Notes under the pieces: generated by a model
What the model was told of the DNA's origin: nothing
Database searches by the model: none
What the model saw: only the letters and a program-made list of their open reading frames with translations
NCBI RefSeq assembly: GCF_009746585.1
Contig: NZ_WRPO01000002.1
Coordinates: 346,978 to 410,977 of the forward strand
DNA: 64,000 nucleotides
DNA from: Novosphingobium aquimarinum
Lineage (GTDB): Bacteria; Pseudomonadota; Alphaproteobacteria; Sphingomonadales; Sphingomonadaceae
Reading direction: 5' to 3'
Program-made: the position numbers and the translations under genes
Shown: positions 54,581 to 63,450 of the stretch, one piece after another
How the letters are laid out: every line of letters starts with the position of its first letter
How positions within the stretch are numbered: the first letter of the stretch is position 1

Positions 54581-55171
54581 TTAACCGGCCTCGCGAGCGG
54601 TCGCCTCGAGTTGTTCAATCCGCTCCAAGCAGATGGCCTGAACGACCCGTGCGAGATCCTCGACCCGAGCGCTGAGCCAGTCCAGCTCCTCTTCGCTGAT
54701 TCGATAGTGCTTAGCGTAGCGCGCTTTGACGTAAGCTTCCTTGAGCTTCTCGAACATCCCGCGCTGCTTGCGGTTGTCATCGGGCCATACAGCCTGAAGC
54801 CGGGGGTCAAGACGTTCGACTTGGGTTCTCAGGAAGGCGAGGTTGTGAATGTGCGGCGAGTGAAACGTCAAAACCAGCAGGACGGTATGACAAAACCTTT
54901 CGGCGGCCTGATGTAGGTCGAATGCAGCCTTCTTCAGATCGCCATCCCTGAAGGCGTAACGATATCCTCGAACGAAGCTCTCAGCGCTCGGAAACCACTC
55001 CTCATAGTACTCTCGCGCCATCTGGAGCGCGGCATGCGGGGTCTTGGGCTTGGGCCGCGCTAGTTCGTCGTTGTCGTCGGCTTCGTAGAGCGCGATGCCG
55101 TCGCGGGCGATGCCGCCGCCCACACGATCATTCCCCCGACCACGCCCATACGCGCGTGCACTTTCAAGGTC
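54581..55171 (-). pseudogene. MNT-HEPN gene with apparent internal deletion
   Basis: The 180-residue open frame (GTG at 55123) matches the C-terminal HEPN domain of sphingomonad nucleotidyltransferase-HEPN proteins: IARDGIALYEADD, ALQMAREYYEEWFPSAESF, AAFDLHQAAERFCHTVLL, SPHIHNLAFLR and VKARYAKHYRISEEELDW. In the same frame upstream to 55171 sit residues SARAYGRGRGNDRVGGG, which look like the start of the MNT catalytic loop (usually followed by SDYDLLV). They join directly to IARDG, so about 100 codons of the nucleotidyltransferase seem deleted. The HEPN RNase-like motif (R-x3-H in ARYAKHY) remains. Confidence 0.65.
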
Positions 55172-55212
55172 TCATGTGGCTTGGGCGGACCATGCTCATC
55201 ATATCAATTGTC

Positions 55213-55497
55213 ATGATGTCAAAAGAGCAGAACGCCGCATCTGATCTGCGCCGAATGAATGAATAGATCGTGCTCGTTGGAGTGCTGATGGTCGGTGCCG
55301 CCTTGGCTTATATCCGGGCCATGGACGCTTGGAGCTTGCACGCGATAGTTGCGACGATCCTCGGCGTATTCTTTTCGGTCCTATAGGGATGCGGCCTTTT
55401 CGTTCTTGCCGTTTTCACTGACAAAAGCCTTCATGACGTTGACCTAGGCTCTGCCAGCTCAACTACCTACACTGAGAGCGACGACGCACGTAATTAG
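55213..55497 (+). pseudogene. Small membrane-protein gene with two in-frame TAG codons
   Basis: One continuous 94-codon frame runs from ATG 55213 to TAG 55495, interrupted by TAG at 55264-55266 and 55384-55386. Read through, it gives SKEQNAASDLRRMNE-stop-IVLVGVLMVGAALAYIRAMD, LHAIVATILGVFFSVL-stop-GCGLFVLAVFTDKSLHD. That resembles a family of about 90-residue sphingomonad membrane proteins in which the two positions are most often tryptophan (TGG to TAG) and leucine (TTG to TAG). I read this as a decayed gene with two point mutations. No suppressor or pyrrolysine system is visible. Confidence 0.7.
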
Positions 55498-55607
55498 ACA
55501 ATGGCAGCATTCCTATTGCGACAAACCATTGCTGAACTGAATTGAAGGATTGACCGCAGCCTGGTTCAGGAATCCTGTCGCCCCTAACCGACTGGCAGCA
55601 CGCCGGC

Positions 55608-56978
55608 GTGCGTGAGAGGAATGCAGCCCTGTTCAATTTGCGAGCTCCTCGCTTCACTGTCGCTGTCGCCGTGGTGCTCGTGGTGCTCGTGGTAGTACAG
55701 CTCCTGGCGAGCCTGATGTTTTATCGCGCCATCGACAGGCAGACTTTGAACGACGATCATGCACGACGCATTGCTGAACTGTTGGTCGTGAGCGACCGCA
55801 CTTATGCTATGTCACCCCGGCGCGTGCCGGAAGTCATGACCACGCGATATCTCCAAGCCGACGTCGCTCCAAACCCAAACGTTGACCCCGACGGTCGTGA
55901 TGGGGATCTTGCCGGAATCGCCCAGCGGATCGTTTCATGGGAACCATCACTCGCGGATCGATCACTTCGGCTTTCTCGTGTGCCCGGTACCGCCCATCGT
56001 AAAGATCTTGCTGGTTCAATCCAATTGGCTGGTGGGAGATGGTTGAACTTCAGGTCCCGCGACATCTCATCCATGTGGCCTGTCGCATCCAGAGCCATCA
56101 CGATAACTATGGCCGCATCCCTCGTGTTGCTGGCGATCGGACTGGCAGCTTTGCTTTTGTTATCTAGTCCGTTGCGACGATTGACTGCAGCAGCTGATCA
56201 GATCGGCCGGGGCCGTGAGATCCTCGTCCGAGAGGAAGGCCCACGCGACGTACGAAACTTGTCCCATGCCATGAACTTGATGCAGGCCCGGATTTCCCGA
56301 CTGCTGCGAGACCAGACCAAGTCGTTTGAAGCCATCAGTCACGACCTTCGAACGCCCTTGGCTCGACAGAAGATCGCGGCAGAGCTTCTCGACGACCAAG
56401 AGCTTGCAGAGATGATCCTTGATAGCGTCAGTGAAATGGATGCGTTGCTGGAGTCGCTACAAGGATTTCTTCGTGCCCAGACGCTTCAGGCCACGCCGGA
56501 GCCCGTTGAACTAGGCGCACTGATCCGAGAAGCCGTCGCTTCCTTTGGAGACCTTGCAACCCTGAGAGAACAGGCAGACGTGATGCTTGTGACTTATCCG
56601 GAACCAGTCGCCCTGGCAGTCAAGAACTTGGTTGAGAACGCAATACAGTTCGGTAATCGAGCACATCTAGAGATCGAGCGCAATGATGCTCAACGCTGGG
56701 CTATCGTGATTGAGGATGAGGGCTCGGGTATTCCACCGGAGCATTTTCAAGACATTCTCGACCCTTTCTTCCGTCTCGACGATGCCCGCGGACGCGACAC
56801 GAAAGGCTTCGGACTTGGCATCCCCACTGCGCACCGTCTCATGATGCGATTTGATGGTAGTCTGGAATTTGGTATCTCAGACTGGGGAGGGCTGAAAGCA
56901 GTGATCTATCCCCCACGGCCTGAAGCGGACTTGCCGGACACGACGACTTTGCGGACGCTCACCATTGCTGCACGATAG
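55608..56978 (+). CDS. Sensor histidine kinase (orphan)
   Basis: A 456-residue membrane kinase starting at GTG. Two helices (about 14-40 and 165-190) flank a periplasmic domain; a HAMP region is followed by the H-box FEAISHDLRTPLARQ, the N-box LVENAIQFG, and G-boxes IEDEGSGIPPEH and GRDTKGFGLGI. It is of the CusS/heavy-metal sensor type in build. Usually such kinases follow an OmpR-type regulator gene; none is present upstream, where only the broken membrane-protein gene lies. Base composition is lower in GC than the core genome. Confidence 0.85.
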   Translation: MRERNAALFNLRAPRFTVAVAVVLVVLVVVQLLASLMFYRAIDRQTLNDDHARRIAELLVVSDRTYAMSPRRVPEVMTTRYLQADVAPNPNVDPDGRDGDLAGIAQRIVSWEPSLADRSLRLSRVPGTAHRKDLAGSIQLAGGRWLNFRSRDISSMWPVASRAITITMAASLVLLAIGLAALLLLSSPLRRLTAAADQIGRGREILVREEGPRDVRNLSHAMNLMQARISRLLRDQTKSFEAISHDLRTPLARQKIAAELLDDQELAEMILDSVSEMDALLESLQGFLRAQTLQATPEPVELGALIREAVASFGDLATLREQADVMLVTYPEPVALAVKNLVENAIQFGNRAHLEIERNDAQRWAIVIEDEGSGIPPEHFQDILDPFFRLDDARGRDTKGFGLGIPTAHRLMMRFDGSLEFGISDWGGLKAVIYPPRPEADLPDTTTLRTLTIAAR

Positions 56979-57072
56979 CGAACGTCAGTCCAATCAAGAT
57001 TGCAACGAGTACTAGAAGCTTCGCGCTGAAGCGGTGCTGCCCTAACAGCAGGGTCTCAGCGCTCACTTGTGA

Positions 57073-57516
57073 AGGATTTTCGGCCAATGGGCGGCGACGG
57101 ATTTGCCTGGCGAGCCGCCGAAGCGGCTCTATGACATGCTTTTCAACAAATTCCTCGTGGGGCATGAACTCGGCCATTGGCTTGTCGATCAGGCGCAGAG
57201 GCCGCCTACGCTCGATTACTATGATGCTGAGATCGAAGCGGAAAGATTTGCTATTACCTTCTCCGAACCGCGCCATCCTCGGGAAACTGCCCGTATCATA
57301 GGACGCTTCTCTTTCCTCTCAAGCCTTCCAAATCCGGTCCCTGTCGGTGAGGATGCGAGATCGTGGTTCAATGCGCACTATGACAATCTCGCACGCTCAG
57401 TCCCGCCAGCATATAATTGGTATCAGGGGCTTTTCATTAGAGAGGCATGGCGCACTTTGGTGTCTTCTAGAGGCAGCTGCTCCCGACCAATTCAAGCCGT
57501 TCCGGTGAGGCCTTAG
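57073..57516 (+). pseudogene. 5'-truncated HExxH protein
   Basis: An open frame without a plausible start (AGG ATT after a stop at 57070; a TTG at 57103) encodes KRLYDMLFNKFLVGHELGHW, then YYDAEIEAERFAITF and a conserved-looking tail WFNAHYDNLARSVPPAYNWY. HELGH plus a downstream Glu (AEIEAER) is a gluzincin-type zinc site. The missing N-terminus and the abutting minus-strand remnant suggest a truncated gene. Confidence 0.5.
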
Positions 57517-57763
57517 GAATGTCAGCTACTATCATAGCCGGTCATCGTAGGTCCAAACAGCGGTCTCGCAGTATGCCGGTATGGTCATCGTCGCCGATGA
57601 CACCGAGGCGGCGGCGTGGCGGTTCGAGCGCGTGCACTGGAACGATCCGGCGATCGGCGTTATGCGCCAAGCCGACGCAGGCTACGAAATCGCCATTGCG
57701 TGTGCGCGTAAAAATGGCTCGACCTGCCTGGACTGTGAGCGGCGCGGCGCCCGCCACGCGGTT
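57517..57763. other. Possible gene remnant of unknown origin
   Basis: A short plus-strand frame encodes [20 protein letters not shown] then [20 protein letters not shown], which looks protein-like but runs out of frame into the DUF2817 gene antisense. I do not recognise it. Treat as a fragment or noise. Confidence 0.25.
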
Positions 57764-58864
57764 TCAAGGCGCGGGCGAGACGGCGCTCGCGAGCGCTGCG
57801 AGCGCTTGCCGCACGGCGAGCAGGGACTGGCCCGCGACCATTCCGCGCCAATCGTCGCGATCGACGTAGAAGGCCTCGGTGATCTGGCGCTTGATCGCAC
57901 CGGCTTGCGGCCCGTTCGGATCCGAGTAGGCGTGGAGCCAGGCGTCTGACCTCAGCGCCTCAAGCACGTCATCGATGTGTTGCGTGCCGAATTCGAGCGC
58001 CATTGCCGTGACTTGCGCGCCCGGCAGCAGCGCCGGCGCGGCGCTGAGGCCGTCGCCGGCGATCTTGGCCGAGGCCGATGTGCCGTCGGCGACCGAAGCG
58101 AGGGCCGCGCCGTACCAGGCATGCGCGCGCCGGAAGTCCGCGCTCGACCGGGGGTGCGTGTTGATCTGCTCGCCATAGCCTTCGGGGCCGAGACCGGTGT
58201 GATAGTCGATGATACCCACCATGCCCGCGCCGCGAAGATACTCGGATACGATCGATTCCTGCGCGCGACGCGACCAGGTCGGCGCAGTGCCGCCGTAGAA
58301 GATGCCTTCGGGATGAGCGTATTGCCCGCCGCTCAGCGCCCGGACCAGTTCGGTCTGGCCATGCTTCTCGCCATAGGCGCCGAGGGCGGCCGCGCTCTGG
58401 CTCAGCGCGGCGGGGGTCCTTGCGTGCGGAACGATGGCCCTGGCGAGTTCGTCGTAGCCAGGATTGCGCGGGAGCGGGGCAGCGAAATCGATCCAGTTGC
58501 GGTTGAGATCGACGTTTTCGTGCGTGACGCGGCGGCGCCAGGCGAAGCCATAGGGGTTGATCGCATGGACCATGACCACGCCGACCCCTGCCGGCAGGCG
58601 TCGCATTTCGCCGCGGCGCAGCAGGTCGATCTGAGCGCCCGATCCGCAGAAGCCCTCGACGCCGTGGGTGCCCGAGATCAGCAGCAGCCTCGCGGGTGCG
58701 TCACGGTCTCCGAAGCAGGCGATCTCGGTGCTGAGTGTGCCGCCGTCGGGTCCGGTCTCGGGATGAGCGAGCGTGTCGAGCGTGCCGCCAGCGCGTTTCG
58801 CGTGCTCGCGAAAGCGAGCGCGGGCGCCCTGGTAATCGGCGCTGAAGCTATTTGCGGTGGTCAT
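57764..58864 (-). CDS. DUF2817 (M14-like) zinc carboxypeptidase-family protein
   Basis: A 366-residue protein. The metal motif HGVEG (H67, E70) in [13 protein letters not shown] and the later IIDYHTGLG are those of the M14-like DUF2817 group. [22 protein letters not shown] is a family block. I chose the ATG at 58864; another at 58882 is possible. It is probably a cytoplasmic metallopeptidase or amidohydrolase; the substrate is unknown. Composition is host-like. Confidence 0.85.
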   Translation of the reverse strand: MTTANSFSADYQGARARFREHAKRAGGTLDTLAHPETGPDGGTLSTEIACFGDRDAPARLLLISGTHGVEGFCGSGAQIDLLRRGEMRRLPAGVGVVMVHAINPYGFAWRRRVTHENVDLNRNWIDFAAPLPRNPGYDELARAIVPHARTPAALSQSAAALGAYGEKHGQTELVRALSGGQYAHPEGIFYGGTAPTWSRRAQESIVSEYLRGAGMVGIIDYHTGLGPEGYGEQINTHPRSSADFRRAHAWYGAALASVADGTSASAKIAGDGLSAAPALLPGAQVTAMALEFGTQHIDDVLEALRSDAWLHAYSDPNGPQAGAIKRQITEAFYVDRDDWRGMVAGQSLLAVRQALAALASAVSPAP

Positions 58865-58930
58865 CGCCCGATGCTTAGTCAAGCACGCCAGCGCGCGCCC
58901 TTGCGCAGCGCCGAAACTTCTATGCGCGGC

Positions 58931-59944
58931 TCAGAAGTATTGGGTCCGCGCCTCGGTCGGCGAGACGCCGAAGGTGCGCTTGAAGGCGGTCGCGAAATTG
59001 CTGCTGTGCTCGTAGCCCGCATCGAAGGCGACTTCGGTGATCGAGGCATCGCTCGTGCGCAGGCGGCGCAGCGCCTCGTCCATGCGAAGGCGATGGCGGT
59101 AGCCCGAGATGGTGAAGCCGGTCACCTTTTTGAAGCTCTCCATCATCTGCGTCTCGTTCCAGGCGAGCATGCGGCACAGCTCGCCGACGCTCTGGCTGTT
59201 TGCCCCCTCGCTGTCGAGAATGGCGACGAGATCGCCGACGCGGCGCTGGGCCCGCGCCGAAATTCCGTCCGCGTTGCGCGGGATGTCGCACACTTCGGTG
59301 AAGGCATGGCACAAGAGCTCGATCGCCTTGGCTTCGATCATGAGATCCCCGAGTGCACCCTCGGGCTGGTCGAGCAGTTCCTCGGCCATGCGGCGAAGCT
59401 TCGCCGGCAGCGGCGCGCCGCGATGCTCGAAGCGGGGCGAGCGACCGGCGATGAAATCGCCGATCCCTTCGGGCAGGGTGCCCCTCGTCTCCTCGAACAT
59501 CGCGCGCAGGAATTCGCGTTCGCAGATGAGCGTGATCGAGCGTTCGTGGGTCATACCGCCCACCCGCTCGACCTTCATCGAGTGCGGCGGCAGGACGAGG
59601 TAGCTCAGCTGATCCTTGCGGACATCCGATTTGAGGCCCTGATCGTTGCCGACTATGCTCGCACCGTCGAGCTTGACGTGAAACTTGAGAGCATCGGCGC
59701 AGCGGTGGCGATAGATCTGCTCCGCGTCGTGCCGGGTGTCGTTGAGCACCAGCGAGAAGCCGGGGCGGATCGTCAGCCCGCGCATCCAGCCGGCCACGCC
59801 TTCGCTGCGGCTACGCAGGCGCGGCGTTCCCTGAAGTCTCGTAAAGGCATTGGCCGGCCATTCGAACTGAACATCGAGCGCTTCGATCACCGGTCGCAAG
59901 GTGGGGTCGAGGGAGGCAATTCGCTGCTGCTCGACTGTTCCCAT
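58931..59944 (-). CDS. AraC family transcriptional regulator
   Basis: A 337-residue regulator. The C-terminal about 100 residues are the double helix-turn-helix domain: SVGELCRMLAWNETQMMESF, KVTGFTISGYRHRLRM, SITEVAFDAGYEHSSNFATA, FKRTFGVSPTEARTQYF. The N-terminal effector half is not recognised. It lies between DUF2817 and an aldehyde-dehydrogenase remnant; it may have controlled that gene. Confidence 0.9.
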   Translation of the reverse strand: MGTVEQQRIASLDPTLRPVIEALDVQFEWPANAFTRLQGTPRLRSRSEGVAGWMRGLTIRPGFSLVLNDTRHDAEQIYRHRCADALKFHVKLDGASIVGNDQGLKSDVRKDQLSYLVLPPHSMKVERVGGMTHERSITLICEREFLRAMFEETRGTLPEGIGDFIAGRSPRFEHRGAPLPAKLRRMAEELLDQPEGALGDLMIEAKAIELLCHAFTEVCDIPRNADGISARAQRRVGDLVAILDSEGANSQSVGELCRMLAWNETQMMESFKKVTGFTISGYRHRLRMDEALRRLRTSDASITEVAFDAGYEHSSNFATAFKRTFGVSPTEARTQYF

Positions 59945-59984
59945 CAATGACTTGCTCCATGCCGCGATGCCGAAGCATACACCA

Positions 59985-60540
59985 TCAGCGAACCAATTCC
60001 AGCGACTTCAACCGGCTATAGGCCCGCAGCCCTTCGATGCCGCCTTCGACGCCGAATCCCGATGCGCCCCAGGGTTCGGCGCCGAGCGCGAAGCCGCTTT
60101 GGTCCGAAGCGGCGGCGCTGGCGCGAAGCGTGACTCTGCCGGCGCGGATCGCCTTGGCGGCGGCATGGGTGCGACGCGCATCGCGCGTCCAGACCGTCGC
60201 GGCGAGGCCGTAATGGGTCGCATTGGCGAGCTCCATGGCCTCGTCGAAGTCGCTGAAGCGCAGGACTGAGAGGACCGGGCCGAAGACCTCGTCCTGCGCG
60301 ATGCCCATCTCGCGCGAGATGCCGGTAAAGACCGTCGGCGCGACGTAGCAGCCGGTTTCGGGCAGGGACCGTTCGGGCGTGAGGCATTCGCCGCCTTCCG
60401 CGCACGCGGCGGCAATGAAGCCCGTCACCCGGTTCGCCTGGGTGGCGCTCGCAAGCGGTCCGAAGTTGCTCACCGGATCGAGCGGATCGGCGGGCACGAG
60501 CGTCGCGCTCGCCGTCAGCACCGCGTCCATCAGCGTGTCG
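59985..60540 (-). pseudogene. Aldehyde dehydrogenase, 5'-truncated
   Basis: Only the C-terminal about 170 residues of an aldehyde dehydrogenase remain: VPADPLDPVSNFGPLASATQ, CYVAPTVFTGISREMGIAQD, EVFGPVLSVLRF and THYGLAATVWTRD. The catalytic cysteine and the NAD-binding half are missing; the full protein would be about 480 residues. The breakpoint near 60541-60550 abuts a 3' fragment of traD on the opposite strand, so the loss came from a rearrangement linked to a mobile element. Confidence 0.85.
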
Positions 60541-60543
60541 TGA

Positions 60544-60765
60544 AACGAAAGGACGAAGCAGCTGATCGAGCTCGGTGGCCTCGTCGCCAAGGCCGACTTG
60601 ATCGAGCTGACCGACGATGATCGCGCGGCGCTCTACGGCGCGTTGCTCACCGTTGCGGCCAAGCTGCGCGGGCCAGATGGGGCGCAGGCGCTGGTGCTGT
60701 TCCGGCGCAAGGGGAAGCGGGCGTTCGAGGCTGAAGAGCGCGGCAAAGGAAGTTCAACCGGATGA
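60544..60765 (+). pseudogene. Conjugal transfer protein TraD, 3' fragment
   Basis: After a stop at 60541 the frame reads RTKQLIELGGLVAKADLIEL, then TDDDRAALYGALLTVAAKL and GKRAFEAEERGK to TGA at 60763. This matches the C-terminal part of the small conjugative TraD (PF06412) found beside relaxase traA in sphingomonad plasmids and ICEs. The N-terminus is gone. It is the only conjugation-related sequence in the window. Confidence 0.75.
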
Positions 60766-60776
60766 CTTCTGACCCG

Positions 60777-61694
60777 CTACGGGAAAAGTATTGCCCCTAA
60801 TGCATCGGCAAGCTCGCTTCGCTGGCCTTTGGACAATCGGTCAAGGTTTCGTTGCTTCCATAAGACTGCTGGCAGGTACTTGGCTTCAGGTATGCCGAGA
60901 AGATTCCAGTCTGGTTCAGCGCGCTTGAATGCGAGTAAGAACTGACGGTGCACATCTGGCATTTGGGCAACCATTGTGGTGACGAGCGCCTCGCGCGTAG
61001 CCTCCAGATCGGCAAGATCGACTTTTTCTAGCGTCATGCCGACAAAGCCGCGTTCGAATTCCCCGATCAGCGGCTTGCGGGTCGGGGCGAGCACTTCGGC
61101 GATCGGGCGATTGTGGCTGATGAGATAGATGAGGAATGCGCGCCGCAGCTCGTCGCTTATGCCTTCATTCGCCAGCAGGTCTCGCACGTCGAACAAGTCG
61201 CGCGGGTGCTGACGATCCAGCGCCGCGACAATCTTTCCAGCATAGAGGTCGGCGAAGGAAACAACCTGCATTTCGGCGAAGCCGAATGTGTCTTCGACTA
61301 AGGGCACGACGCTCATGACCACGGGGTCGTAGACGGTGCCACGCAAGACAGGCGTTACCTCTATCTTGATTTGCACGCCTTCGGAGCGGACGATGACCTT
61401 GGTGATGATGTTGTCGCCTGCGGAACGCGATGGGGCGAACGCCGCGCCCGGTATCCCGGCTTCGATCCGCTTCTTGATCCGCACCATCGCCGCGTCGATA
61501 GCTGCAAGTGATGAAGCGCGATCCTCGACCGGCAAGTAGGTCAGGTCGATGTCCACCGAGAGGCGCGGCAAGTCGCGCACGAAGAGGTTGATCGCCGTGC
61601 CGCCCTTGAGCGCGAAGCACTGCTCTTGCGCCAAGAACGGGATGGCGCGGATCAGGAGGGCAACCTGCTGCCGATAGGCGTCCTGGAAGGCCAT
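60777..61694 (-). CDS. AbiEii/AbiGii-family nucleotidyltransferase toxin
   Basis: A 305-residue protein. The nucleotidyltransferase motif KGGTAINLF (30-38) and the acidic LSVDIDLTY (D48, D50) are intact, with a second conserved segment VVSFADLYAGKIVAALDR and PRDLFDVRDLL. AbiEii is the GTP-using toxin of the type IV AbiE system, giving phage abortive infection. The antitoxin gene lies 3 bp upstream. Confidence 0.9.
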   Translation of the reverse strand: MAFQDAYRQQVALLIRAIPFLAQEQCFALKGGTAINLFVRDLPRLSVDIDLTYLPVEDRASSLAAIDAAMVRIKKRIEAGIPGAAFAPSRSAGDNIITKVIVRSEGVQIKIEVTPVLRGTVYDPVVMSVVPLVEDTFGFAEMQVVSFADLYAGKIVAALDRQHPRDLFDVRDLLANEGISDELRRAFLIYLISHNRPIAEVLAPTRKPLIGEFERGFVGMTLEKVDLADLEATREALVTTMVAQMPDVHRQFLLAFKRAEPDWNLLGIPEAKYLPAVLWKQRNLDRLSKGQRSELADALGAILFP

Positions 61695-61697
61695 TTC

Positions 61698-62495
61698 CTA
61701 TTGCTCTCCAAGATCGGCAGGCACCGTGATGTCGTATTGCGGATCGAGCCTGCCGCCCTTCACCAGAACCCGTTTGCCGGAACCCAAATCGATGTTGGCC
61801 AAGTCGAGTTTCGGTCGCCAAGCATGGCGGTGCCGGTCGGCAAAGAACAGGAACAGCCGCTTCACCTTCACGTTGGAGCACGCTTCGAGAAGAGCTTGCA
61901 GGCGACGCGGGCTGAGATCGCTTAAACCTTCCATTAAGGTATCGACCTGATGAAAGCTCTCATGCTTGGGCAATTCATCGAGCAGTTCGAGAACGGCGCG
62001 TTCCTTGCTCGAATAACGAACCGGCAATTGCGCGCCAACGGCACTGTACGTGGTGGGGCTTGGCAATGGCGGCGTGTCGGCATTTGCCGGAAACAGGCGT
62101 AAGCTGTTGCGCCAAGCAAATGTCACGTCGAGCGGCAAATCAGCAAGCCAGGTCGGCGGGCGTGTTGGTCCGTAAAGGTGGACTGTCTGGACATTTGCCG
62201 AAAGGTAATGGGCATAGCCTTGCTGTTCGAGCGCGGTGCGACCGCCAACAGTCAGTGGGAGGTCAAGCATGGTCTGAAGCGAGATCGCGACTTGCTGCCA
62301 GGTCATAGGCTCGCGTGAACGGCGATAGACCCGTCGCGCTGGGCTATCTAACCAGCCGGAACGTACATACTGGCTGCGCAGCGCTGACGAATAGCCATTG
62401 GACTCCAGCCATGCGGCATCGACTAGAAGTCCCTCCGGAAGCTTCCGTTGGAGCTGGTTTAATTTTCCATCCGAACGCGTAGCCATACTTAGCAT
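61698..62495 (-). CDS. AbiEi-family antitoxin
   Basis: A 265-residue protein with an N-terminal winged-helix (LNQLQRKLPEGLLVDAAWLE, ALRSQYVRSGWL) and the AbiEi C-terminal domain (RYSSKERAVLELLDELPKH, LEACSNVKVKRLFLFFADRH). AbiEi represses its own operon and neutralises AbiEii. The ATG at 62495 has AGGTGG upstream; the one at 62486 is possible. Confidence 0.88.
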   Translation of the reverse strand: MLSMATRSDGKLNQLQRKLPEGLLVDAAWLESNGYSSALRSQYVRSGWLDSPARRVYRRSREPMTWQQVAISLQTMLDLPLTVGGRTALEQQGYAHYLSANVQTVHLYGPTRPPTWLADLPLDVTFAWRNSLRLFPANADTPPLPSPTTYSAVGAQLPVRYSSKERAVLELLDELPKHESFHQVDTLMEGLSDLSPRRLQALLEACSNVKVKRLFLFFADRHRHAWRPKLDLANIDLGSGKRVLVKGGRLDPQYDITVPADLGEQ

Positions 62496-62504
62496 ATTGC
62501 CACC

Positions 62505-62539
62505 TATATAAACCGTCGTCGAGTTTAAAATATCGTCGA
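62505..62539 (-). promoter_or_regulatory. abiE operon promoter region with direct repeats
   Basis: On the minus strand TATATA (62510-62505) can serve as a -10. TCGACGA occurs twice, at 62522-62516 and 62539-62533, 17 bp apart. AbiEi-type antitoxins repress by binding repeats near the promoter, so this is a candidate operator. No good -35 was found. Confidence 0.4.
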
Positions 62540-62895
62540 AAGACTAAGTCGAACTTAGCGTTCTAGCAAAGGCTCAAACCACTGCGACCAACCGGCCGCG
62601 TTAAGAAGAGAATAATTCGTGCACGAGGTCCGGCACTGGAAGCGCACAAGGCCGCCGTTGCCACCGTAAATCCGAGCGTTCCGATCGCGAAATCGGGCCG
62701 CCCGAAAAAAATTCTCAGAACCAGAAGGCAGCGGCGCGATGGTCCGCAAAAGTCTCCCACCATCCATAGGCATTCTAAATCACCGAAATCGCTAAAGCTT
62801 TGGCCGAATTCCAGCTCGAGCCGGCCCTTGAGTTCCGCTAGAAAGTTCTCACTATGTTCTGCGGAGGGTTGCGAATACCAAAGTGAGGCCGCCCA
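62540..62895. other. Spacer between abiE and alpA
   Basis: About 350 bp with no supported gene. Two short minus-strand frames (one ending 62563, one at 62555) lack recognisable domains. It should contain the alpA promoter. Confidence 0.4.
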
Positions 62896-63102
62896 ATGTC
62901 CAATACAGAACGCATCATCCGCCTGAGAACTGTGCTCGACCGCACAGGCCTCTCCCGTTCCACCGTCTATCGCAAGATCGCCGAAGGTACCTTCCCTTCG
63001 CAGGTCAAGATCAGCATCCACGGCGCGGGATGGCACGAGACCGCCATCAATCGCTGGATCGCCGATCCCGCTCACTATCGCGAAGAGGAACCGGCGGAAT
63101 GA
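62896..63102 (+). CDS. AlpA-family phage/element regulator
   Basis: A 68-residue helix-turn-helix protein: LRTVLDRTGLSRSTVYRKIA then EGTFPSQVKI and WHETAINRWI, the AlpA signature (MerR-type fold). Such proteins regulate integrase/excision genes of prophages and integrative elements. It is coupled to the next gene by ATGA. Confidence 0.9.
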   Translation: MSNTERIIRLRTVLDRTGLSRSTVYRKIAEGTFPSQVKISIHGAGWHETAINRWIADPAHYREEEPAE

Positions 63103-63293
63103 GCGGCCAGCAACCTGTCGAACCGATCTGCGTCAGGATCAATGACGCTGCCCGCATGATCGGTGTCGGGCGCACGAAGCTCTATGAGCTGATTTCAACA
63201 GGCGAACTCGAAACGGTGAAGATCGGAAAGTCGACGCGCGTTACCACTGCCAGTATTCATGATCTGGTCAAGCGGCGGTGTAGTCCAAGTTGA
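63099..63293 (+). CDS. Excisionase-type helix-turn-helix protein
   Basis: A 64-residue protein with the excisionase/MerR-like fold: VRINDAARMIGVGRTKLYELI, then GELETVKIGKSTRVTTASI. Its ATG overlaps the alpA stop. Tandem AlpA and Xis-like genes are common at the control end of sphingomonad integrative elements. No integrase is in the window. Confidence 0.85.
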   Translation: MSGQQPVEPICVRINDAARMIGVGRTKLYELISTGELETVKIGKSTRVTTASIHDLVKRRCSPS

Positions 63294-63450
63294 TCAGGCT
63301 GAGAATTGAAACGCGGAACCAATGCGTGCGACTTACTTAACTTTTACCAGTCCGATTGTAGTCTTGCGACCTCGACGGTAACAAATTCATTCGTTGGCAA
63401 TACGTTTGCATGATCGGAAATGGCGACGGATATCATGGGAGGGGCGGTTG

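Noticed and set aside
55264..55386. Amber codon recoding (pyrrolysine or suppression)
   Set aside because: No pylT/pylS or suppressor tRNA is visible, many intact genes here end in TAG or TGA, and the neighbourhood is full of decayed genes.
62563..63075. A 170-codon minus-strand frame over alpA
   Set aside because: It is antisense to the clear AlpA gene and has no domain.
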